A stretch of DNA of 16,465 bases from an uncultured Eubacteriales bacterium (GTDB lineage Bacteria > Bacillota > Clostridia > Peptostreptococcales > Anaerovoracaceae), in contig CACXFN010000178.1 of the NCBI GenBank assembly GCA_902766915.1, positions 1-16,465 on the forward strand, read 5' to 3'. Positions 6,249 to 11,462 of the stretch are shown piece by piece (position 1 is the stretch's first letter; each line of letters opens with the position of its first letter). A program made the translations under genes and the position numbers. Under the pieces are notes generated by a model. It did not search any database. It saw only the letters and a program-made list of their open reading frames with translations, and was not told the origin of the DNA.

Positions 6249-6731
6249 ATGAAAAAGGCCCTTTACTCTGGTTCCTTTGATCCAATCACCAATGGGCATT
6301 TGGACATAATAACCAGAGCTTCTAAAATGTTTGACAAACTCATAGTTGGTGTTATTCATAATCCCAATAAGACGCCGCTATTCTCTGTTGAAGAGCGGGT
6401 TAAAATGATTGAAGCATTGATTGTAGACCTTCCAAATGTTGAGGTTGACAATTTCACAGGACTTCTCGCTGACTATGTTAACAATAATAGATTTGATGCA
6501 GTTGTAAGAGGATTGAGAGCCACTACGGATTTCGAGTATGAAATACAAATGGCTCAGATGAATTCCAAATTGTTTTCTCCTGGAACAGAATCGGTATTTC
6601 TGATGACAAATCCTGAATACTCCTTTATCAGTTCCAGTGTAATTAAGGAAGTTGTTGCATTAAACGGTAAGGTGGATAGCCTGGTTCCTCCAATCGTTTT
6701 AGAAGAGATAAAAAAGAAATTTTCAAAGTAG
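6249..6731 (+). CDS. coaD: Phosphopantetheine adenylyltransferase
   Basis: Transfers AMP from ATP to 4'-phosphopantetheine to give dephospho-CoA, the penultimate step of CoA synthesis, in the cytosol. The 160-residue length is typical of bacterial PPAT. Seen: the nucleotidyltransferase motif GSFDPITNGH (8-17, T/HxGH at 14-17), VRGLRATTDFEYE (86-98), QMAQMN (100-105), and the ISSS (127-130) substitute for the second ATP motif ISSTxxK/R, followed by VIKEV. The ATG at 6249 matches the universal N-terminus although the ribosome-binding site is weak. The following coiled-coil gene starts 11 bases after its stop, so the two are probably cotranscribed. CoA supply is functionally close to the acetate metabolism encoded downstream, though the grouping is mostly conserved synteny. 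Confidence 0.97.
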   Translation: MKKALYSGSFDPITNGHLDIITRASKMFDKLIVGVIHNPNKTPLFSVEERVKMIEALIVDLPNVEVDNFTGLLADYVNNNRFDAVVRGLRATTDFEYEIQMAQMNSKLFSPGTESVFLMTNPEYSFISSSVIKEVVALNGKVDSLVPPIVLEEIKKKFSK

Positions 6732-6741
6732 GAGGTCATTC

Positions 6742-7353
6742 ATGACAGTTCTGGAATTATTAAATGAATTAGAAGAGATTATTAATACTGCACCAAGAGT
6801 CCCTCTGGCAAGTAAGGTTATGGTGGATGCCAATGAAATCCTGGAATTGGCTAAGGACATTAGACTGAGCCTTCCTGACGATGTTCAGCAAGCAAAGTGG
6901 GTTATCGATGAAAAGGACAAAATCCATGCTGAAGCAAAGTCTGAATATGAACGCATCATAATCGAAGCGAGAAAACAGGCAGATACTATGGTGGAGGAAC
7001 ACGCCATCAGTCAAAGAGCAAAAGATGTGGCACAGGAAGTATACCGCCGCGCAGACGAGTATTCCAGAGACATGAGACTGAGGACATATAATTACATGGA
7101 TGAAGTGCTCTACAATTTCCGTCAAAAAATGGACGAGGTTAACAATAAGTACTTTGTTGCTATGTATGATGAAATGGATAAGCATTTTTCAGGTATTTCC
7201 GGAAAAATCGATGCAGATTTAGACGAAGTACAGAGAATGGCAGAAGACATTAAAAATGCGGAACTTCCAAAGCATGAAATTGATATTCCTGTTGCCGGAG
7301 TCGATGGTACTGCCGCTGATGAACAGGTGATTGAGGACATAATAGAAGAATAG
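6742..7353 (+). CDS. Conserved coiled-coil protein of unknown function, V/F-ATPase stalk-like
   Basis: A 203-residue soluble, acidic, largely helical protein. Seen: an N-terminal helical part MTVLELLNELEEII with PLASKVMVDANEILELAKDI (residues 1-40), an LPDD turn (44-47), one long charged helix (48-172) with heptad-like spacing and an Ala/Glu/Arg/Gln composition like the b or E/H stalk subunits of rotary ATPases, and a Pro/Gly-containing acidic tail (173-203). There is no signal peptide, membrane segment or Walker motif, so the name 'ATPase' often given to such proteins would be misleading. It has a strong ribosome-binding site GGAGGT six bases before the ATG. Its place between coaD and tmcAL is, as I recall, conserved in many Clostridia, which argues for a real function. 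DivIVA-like scaffolding is one possibility; I cannot assign one. Confidence 0.8.
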   Translation: MTVLELLNELEEIINTAPRVPLASKVMVDANEILELAKDIRLSLPDDVQQAKWVIDEKDKIHAEAKSEYERIIIEARKQADTMVEEHAISQRAKDVAQEVYRRADEYSRDMRLRTYNYMDEVLYNFRQKMDEVNNKYFVAMYDEMDKHFSGISGKIDADLDEVQRMAEDIKNAELPKHEIDIPVAGVDGTAADEQVIEDIIEE

Positions 7354-7437
7354 GATTTAGGATACCATGTTCTTGTCGATGATTAGGAATATAATCTTGG
7401 TGATTATAAAGTTTAAGGAGAAGAGAGCGGGAAGACA

Positions 7438-8610
7438 GTGAAAGCCCTTGGAATTATAGCTGAGTTTAATCCTTTTCATGAAGGTCATAAGTATTTGATT
7501 GATACAGCATCCGCCTTATCAGGGGCGGATGTTTGTGTATCGGTTATGAGTGGTGATTTTGTACAAAGAGGTGGTTATGCTTATTTTGATAAATGGAAGC
7601 GTGCCGAACACGCTGTAAAACAGGGTGTTGATTTAATAGTAGAGTTGCCACAGATATATGCATCGGCAAGTGCCAAGCATTTTGCCGGCGCAGGTGTTAA
7701 AATATTATCGGAACTTTCCTGTGACTATATGGCCTTTGGGTCTGAGTCCGGAAACCTTGATGAATTAATTCAATTGGCAGAAATATTATCTAAAGTAGAT
7801 AATCCTAATTCAGGACTTTTCTATGAATCCTTTAGAAATGGAATTAAAGACAAAAACAAGGAAGGAATAACTTATCCAGCGGCAAGAGAACAGGTTTTGA
7901 AGGAAATGTTTCCGGATGCAGATTTTAGCATATTGAGAAATTCCAATGATATTCTGGGGATCGAATACCTTAGGGCATTATTGGAGAATGATTCTAAAGC
8001 TGAAAAACATTTGACACCAATAGCTATAAAAAGAATAGGGGATGACTATAGTAAATCTGCAAGTAGCATCAGAGCGGCTCTAAAACTGGATGATGTGGAG
8101 GGGCCAAGACTTGCAAAGATGCAGAAAAAATACTTTGAATTAATCAGGTATGGAATAATATCCAAGTCTGAGGATGAATTGGAGGGCTTCGATTCTGCAA
8201 ACGAGGGGCTGGGCAATAAATTAAAAAAGGCAATTAGACATGCCAGAACTGTAGATGATCTGATAGAAAGGGTTAAATCAAAAAGATATACGTATACCAG
8301 AATATCAAGGTTATTAACCCATATTTTGCTTGTTAACAATATGTTGGAGGCACGATCACCAAATTACGATAATATATATATTAGACCCCTTGCCATGAAT
8401 AAAAAAGGTGCTGAATATATACGTAAAATAAAGAATGAAAGCAATGCCATATTTATTGATGATGTTGCTAAAGTCATAAGATATGAGAAGGATTCCAGTA
8501 TCATAGAAACGCTTATGACGGATATTCGTGCGGCAGACATATATGCCATGCTGCAGGATAGAGATATGTATTCAGAAAGCGATTATGTGAGGAAAACAAT
8601 ATTGCTTTAA
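7438..8610 (+). CDS. tmcAL: tRNA(Met) cytidine acetate ligase TmcAL (YlbM, DUF795)
   Basis: Uses ATP and free acetate to form N4-acetylcytidine at the wobble position of elongator tRNA-Met, through an acetyl-adenylate. The 390-residue length matches the family. Seen: [13 protein letters not shown] (5-17, nucleotidyltransferase HxGH), [10 protein letters not shown] (36-45), [21 protein letters not shown] (51-71), AFGSES (99-104), LGIEYLRAL near residue 178 and [11 protein letters not shown] near 210, all characteristic of YlbM/TmcAL. The start is GTG at 7438, which gives the conserved [20 protein letters not shown] lies 17 bases upstream and GGGAAG closer. A TATAAT at 7390-7395 upstream has no usable -35 box, so I do not call a promoter. 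ackA follows 58 bases after the stop. Confidence in the family is high; the reaction is from work on B. subtilis TmcAL. Confidence 0.94.
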   Translation: MKALGIIAEFNPFHEGHKYLIDTASALSGADVCVSVMSGDFVQRGGYAYFDKWKRAEHAVKQGVDLIVELPQIYASASAKHFAGAGVKILSELSCDYMAFGSESGNLDELIQLAEILSKVDNPNSGLFYESFRNGIKDKNKEGITYPAAREQVLKEMFPDADFSILRNSNDILGIEYLRALLENDSKAEKHLTPIAIKRIGDDYSKSASSIRAALKLDDVEGPRLAKMQKKYFELIRYGIISKSEDELEGFDSANEGLGNKLKKAIRHARTVDDLIERVKSKRYTYTRISRLLTHILLVNNMLEARSPNYDNIYIRPLAMNKKGAEYIRKIKNESNAIFIDDVAKVIRYEKDSSIIETLMTDIRAADIYAMLQDRDMYSESDYVRKTILL

Positions 8611-8618
8611 TAAAGAAA

Positions 8619-8646
8619 TTGATATATTATTAAACTGTTGTAAATT
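8619..8646 (+). promoter_or_regulatory. Candidate promoter of ackA
   Basis: TTGATA (8619-8624) and TAAATT (8641-8646) are 16 bases apart in the 58-base gap before ackA; each matches about 4 or 5 of 6 consensus positions. The start would be near 8653, next to the ribosome-binding site GGAGG. Weak on its own; ackA may also be read from upstream. Confidence 0.3.
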
Positions 8647-8668
8647 CATTAAGAGATGGAGGATAATA

Positions 8669-9865
8669 ATGAAAGTATTAGTAATTAATTGCGGCAGTTC
8701 ATCCCTCAAATATCAAGTACTTGATATGACAGATGAAAGCCTCTTGGCAAAGGGTTTGGTAGAGAGAATCGGAATGGATGGTTCGGTAATTAACCACACC
8801 AAATCAGGTGAGGAAACCATCGTAAATGAAGTTCCTATGAAGGATCATAAGGAAGCTATCGCTCAGGTTCTTGCAGCAGTTCAGGATGCTGAACACGGCG
8901 TAGTTAAGGATATGAGTGAGATTGGTGCTGTAGGTCACAGAGTGGTTCATGCAGGTGAGAAATATGCGGAATCCGTAGTAATCGATGACACAGTAATGAA
9001 AGCTTTGGAAGAATGTATAGAGATCGCTCCCCTTCACAATCCACCAAATTTAGCAGGTATTGAAGCTTGCAGAGCTTTGATGCCAAGCACTCCGATGGTA
9101 GCCGTATTTGATACAGCCTTCCATCAGACCATGCCACCTGAATCTTATATTTATGCAATTCCTTACGAATACTATCAGAAGTATAAAATCAGGAGATACG
9201 GATTCCACGGAACATCCCATAAATATGTTTCCCAGAGAGCAGCACAGATGCTCAATATAAATATTAACGACCTTAAGCTGATTACATGCCACCTGGGTAA
9301 TGGTGCATCCGTAACAGCTATTAAGCATGGCAGAGTAGTAGATACATCCATGGGATTCACACCATTGGAAGGCCTGGTAATGGGTACCAGATCCGGAGAC
9401 CTGGATCCTGCAATTGTATCCTATATCAAGGAAAAAGAAGGCCTGGATGATGCTGGAGTTAATAATGTACTAAATAAGAAATCCGGTGTTCTGGGTGTTT
9501 CCGGAGTGTCCAGTGACTTCAGAGATATTGAAGCAGCTGTAGAAGAGGGAAATGAAAGAGCAGAATTGGCACTCAGAATGTTTGCGCAGAGAGTAAGATT
9601 CTATATCGGTGCATATATTGCTGAGATGAACGGTGTAGATGCTATCGTATTCACAGCCGGTGTAGGTGAAAATGATATCAGCATGAGAGAGATTATCTGC
9701 AACAATCTGGGTAATCTGGGAATTAAACTTGATCCTATAAGAAACAAAGTCAGAGGTAGAGATACAGTGATTTCTGCTGATGATTCAAAGGTTGCTCTCC
9801 TCCTTATCCCGACTAACGAAGAATTGATGATTGCAAGGGATACTTTAAACCTGGTTCGTAAATAG
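8669..9865 (+). CDS. ackA: Acetate kinase
   Basis: Interconverts acetyl phosphate + ADP and acetate + ATP, the ATP-yielding last step of acetate fermentation, as a cytosolic homodimer of the ASKHA fold. At 398 residues it aligns without gaps to the positions known from the Methanosarcina enzyme: N7, R91, D148, H180, R241 and E384 are all present at those same numbers. Other motifs: [11 protein letters not shown] (6-16), GHRVVHAG (89-96), DTAFHQTMP (148-156), [10 protein letters not shown] (175-184), CHLGNGASV (207-215) and FTAGVGEND (328-336). The ATG follows GGAGG by about 6 bases. Codon use looks richer in C/G third positions than in neighbours, as expected for high expression. No pta gene is beside it. 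No terminator separates it from rpmF, so read-through into rpmF is expected. Confidence 0.99.
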   Translation: MKVLVINCGSSSLKYQVLDMTDESLLAKGLVERIGMDGSVINHTKSGEETIVNEVPMKDHKEAIAQVLAAVQDAEHGVVKDMSEIGAVGHRVVHAGEKYAESVVIDDTVMKALEECIEIAPLHNPPNLAGIEACRALMPSTPMVAVFDTAFHQTMPPESYIYAIPYEYYQKYKIRRYGFHGTSHKYVSQRAAQMLNININDLKLITCHLGNGASVTAIKHGRVVDTSMGFTPLEGLVMGTRSGDLDPAIVSYIKEKEGLDDAGVNNVLNKKSGVLGVSGVSSDFRDIEAAVEEGNERAELALRMFAQRVRFYIGAYIAEMNGVDAIVFTAGVGENDISMREIICNNLGNLGIKLDPIRNKVRGRDTVISADDSKVALLLIPTNEELMIARDTLNLVRK

Positions 9866-9882
9866 TATATATGAAATTATTG

Positions 9883-9911
9883 TTGACAGCATGACATTCT
9901 GAGTTTATACT
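9883..9911 (+). promoter_or_regulatory. Promoter of rpmF
   Basis: A consensus -35 box TTGACA (9883-9888), 17 bases, and TATACT (9906-9911, 5 of 6). This is the best sigma-A match in the window. It begins 17 bases after the ackA stop codon. The start would be near 9918, leaving a leader of about 57 bases. Confidence 0.82.
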
Positions 9912-9974
9912 TTAGAAGTTGCTTTTAACACAATGATTGTTGAAATATAGAACTTTAGGCGAGGAGGTACATAA

Positions 9975-10154
9975 ATGGCAGTTCCAAAAAGGAAAACATC
10001 CAAAGCAAGAAGGGACAAGAGAAAAGCTCCTAATATGAAGAAATCACTTCCTGGGCTTTCAATTTGCCCTCAGTGCAAACAGCCGAAACTGCCCCATAGA
10101 GTTTGCCCAAATTGCAACTACTATGATGGTAAGGAAATTGTTGCTGGTGAATAA
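9975..10154 (+). CDS. rpmF: 50S ribosomal protein L32
   Basis: Small basic large-subunit protein of 59 residues, normal for Firmicutes. [17 protein letters not shown] is the family N-terminus; the C-terminal half carries two Cys pairs (C31/C34 in CPQC and C44/C47 in CPNC) that form a zinc ribbon (the C+ version), followed by YYDGKEIV. The ATG follows GAGGAGGT (9961-9968) by six bases. It has its own near-consensus promoter and a strong terminator, and it may also be read from ackA. In many Clostridia a DUF177 (YceD) gene lies directly upstream and plsX downstream; neither is here. Confidence 0.98.
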   Translation: MAVPKRKTSKARRDKRKAPNMKKSLPGLSICPQCKQPKLPHRVCPNCNYYDGKEIVAGE

Positions 10155-10168
10155 TTGAATGATAAGAG

Positions 10169-10196
10169 ACGGTTCCGAGATTGGAACCGTTTTTTT
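10169..10196 (+). terminator. Rho-independent terminator after rpmF
   Basis: ACGGTTCC (10169-10176) pairs perfectly with GGAACCGT (10183-10190) around a six-base loop and is followed by six more T. It lies 15 bases after the rpmF stop and should end the ackA-rpmF transcript. Confidence 0.93.
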
Positions 10197-10210
10197 CGAT
10201 ATAGGTGGAG

Positions 10211-10242
10211 TGTCTTTTCGTATAAATGTCTTTTCGTATAAA
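10211..10242 (+). repeat. Perfect 16-bp tandem repeat upstream of the asd promoter
   Basis: TGTCTTTTCGTATAAA occurs twice head to tail (10211-10226 and 10227-10242), and a third copy begins with TGT before diverging. The array ends three bases before the -35 box of the proposed asd promoter. Each unit carries a TATAAA string. It could be a local duplication, a pair of regulator sites, or an upstream promoter element. Confidence 0.9.
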
Positions 10243-10244
10243 TG

Positions 10245-10273
10245 TTGATATTTCGCGGTTTTGGTGATAGAAT
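10245..10273 (+). promoter_or_regulatory. Promoter of asd
   Basis: TTGATA (10245-10250) and TAGAAT (10268-10273) are 17 bases apart, and TG at 10265-10266 makes an extended -10. Both boxes match 5 of 6 positions. The start would be near 10280, giving a leader of about 48 bases. Confidence 0.7.
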
Positions 10274-10291
10274 AACTATGTATGCAAATAA

Positions 10292-10308
10292 TGAGGGTAT
10301 ATCCCTCA
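10292..10308 (+). promoter_or_regulatory. Small hairpin in the asd leader
   Basis: TGAGGG (10292-10297) and CCCTCA (10303-10308) form a perfect six-pair stem with a TATAT loop, nine bases upstream of the GGAGG ribosome-binding site. CCTC of the right arm could instead pair with GAGG of the ribosome-binding site (10318-10321), so two exclusive structures are possible. Too small to be a lysine riboswitch. Confidence 0.35.
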
Positions 10309-10327
10309 ATATAATCGGAGGAGAGAA

Positions 10328-11422
10328 GTGAAATCATTTGAGAAGAAGTTCCGCGTAGGTGTATTAGGCGGAACAGGTATGGTAGGTCAAAGGTTTATTA
10401 CGATTTTGGATAATCATCCATGGTTTCAGGTTACCACAATTGCAGCCAGTGCAAATAGTGCCGGGAAAAAATATGAGGATGCGGTTAGTGGCCGTTGGAA
10501 AATGGATGTTCCAATTCCTGAGGGAGTAAAAGATATAATCGTTCTTGATGTTACTGATGTGAACCGTGTGGCATCTGAGGTGGACTTTGTTTTCAGCGCT
10601 GTTGACATGACCAAGGAAGAGATTAAAGCTATTGAGGAAGAGTATGCTAAAACAGAAACGCCGGTAGTATCAAATAATAGTGCCCATAGATGGACTAATG
10701 ATGTGCCAATGGTGGTTCCGGAAATCAATATCGATCATTTCGATATTATTGAGTCCCAGAAAAAGAGATTGGGAACAAAGAAAGGGTTTATTGCAGTTAA
10801 GCCGAATTGTTCTCTTCAGGGATATATACCTGCTCTGGCTGCCTGGAAGGAATATGAGCCATATGAGATGACAGTATGTACATATCAGGCTATTTCCGGT
10901 GCAGGTAAAACCTTTGCTGATTGGCCTGAAATGATTGAGAATATCATTCCATATATTGGTGGTGAAGAAGAAAAAAGCGAAGAAGAACCTCTAAAGATTT
11001 TTGGACATATTGAGAATGGTGAAATAGTCAAGGCAGAAGGCCTAAATATTACTGCGCAATGTGTAAGGGTACCGGTTTTAAATGGTCACACAGCTGCATG
11101 CTTTGTTAAGTTTAAAAATAAACCAACGAAAGAAGAACTAATACAGAAGTTAAAGGATTTCAAAGGTTTTCCACAGGAGGTTGACTTACCAAATGCACCA
11201 AAACCTTTCATTCAGTATTTGGAAGAAGACAATAGACCCCAGGTTAAATTGGATGTAGATTATGAAAATGGATTTGGGGTATCTGTTGGAAGAGTAAGGG
11301 AAGACAAGATTTATGACTTTAAATTTATAGGATTGGCTCACAATACAGTTAGGGGAGCTGCAGGTGGTGCAATCCTATGCGCTGAAGCATTAGCTTATAA
11401 GGGATATATTGATTTTAAATAA
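10328..11422 (+). CDS. asd: Aspartate-semialdehyde dehydrogenase, archaeal/fungal-type branch
   Basis: NADPH-dependent reduction of aspartyl phosphate to aspartate semialdehyde, the branch point to lysine/diaminopimelate, threonine and methionine. The 364-residue protein has the N-terminal Rossmann loop GVLGGTGMVGQ (11-21), SNNSAHR (115-121), the catalytic Cys in VKPNCSLQG (157-165, C161), the catalytic His in VLNGHTA (250-256, H254), and the C-terminal FIGLAHNTVRGAAGGA. Length and motif spacing match the longer branch first described in archaea and fungi and also present in many Clostridia, not the shorter E. coli or B. subtilis types. The GTG at 10328 follows GGAGGAG by about five bases; the conserved RVGVLGGTG begins at residue 9, so the start fits. 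It has its own promoter, and no dapA or dapB is adjacent. A hairpin without T-run separates it from ftsK, so both may share a transcript. Confidence 0.95.
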   Translation: MKSFEKKFRVGVLGGTGMVGQRFITILDNHPWFQVTTIAASANSAGKKYEDAVSGRWKMDVPIPEGVKDIIVLDVTDVNRVASEVDFVFSAVDMTKEEIKAIEEEYAKTETPVVSNNSAHRWTNDVPMVVPEINIDHFDIIESQKKRLGTKKGFIAVKPNCSLQGYIPALAAWKEYEPYEMTVCTYQAISGAGKTFADWPEMIENIIPYIGGEEEKSEEEPLKIFGHIENGEIVKAEGLNITAQCVRVPVLNGHTAACFVKFKNKPTKEELIQKLKDFKGFPQEVDLPNAPKPFIQYLEEDNRPQVKLDVDYENGFGVSVGRVREDKIYDFKFIGLAHNTVRGAAGGAILCAEALAYKGYIDFK

Positions 11423-11424
11423 GT

Positions 11425-11449
11425 ATTAAATCAGGGGATTAGATTTAAT
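11425..11449 (+). repeat. Inverted repeat between asd and ftsK
   Basis: ATTAAATC (11425-11432) and GATTTAAT (11442-11449) are perfect inverted copies with a nine-base loop. There is no T-run after the stem, and AAGGGG, the ftsK ribosome-binding site, starts three bases later. It is a poor terminator and may reduce ftsK translation or act as a weak pause. Confidence 0.45.
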
Positions 11450-11462
11450 TAAAGGGGATAAC

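Noticed and set aside
7373..7395. Promoter TTGTCG ... TATAAT upstream of tmcAL
   Set aside because: The spacer is only 11 bases and no -35-like hexamer occurs at 16-18 bases.
10328..11422. asd as a horizontal transfer from archaea
   Set aside because: The archaeal/fungal-type branch is also common in Clostridia, and base and codon use match the neighbours.
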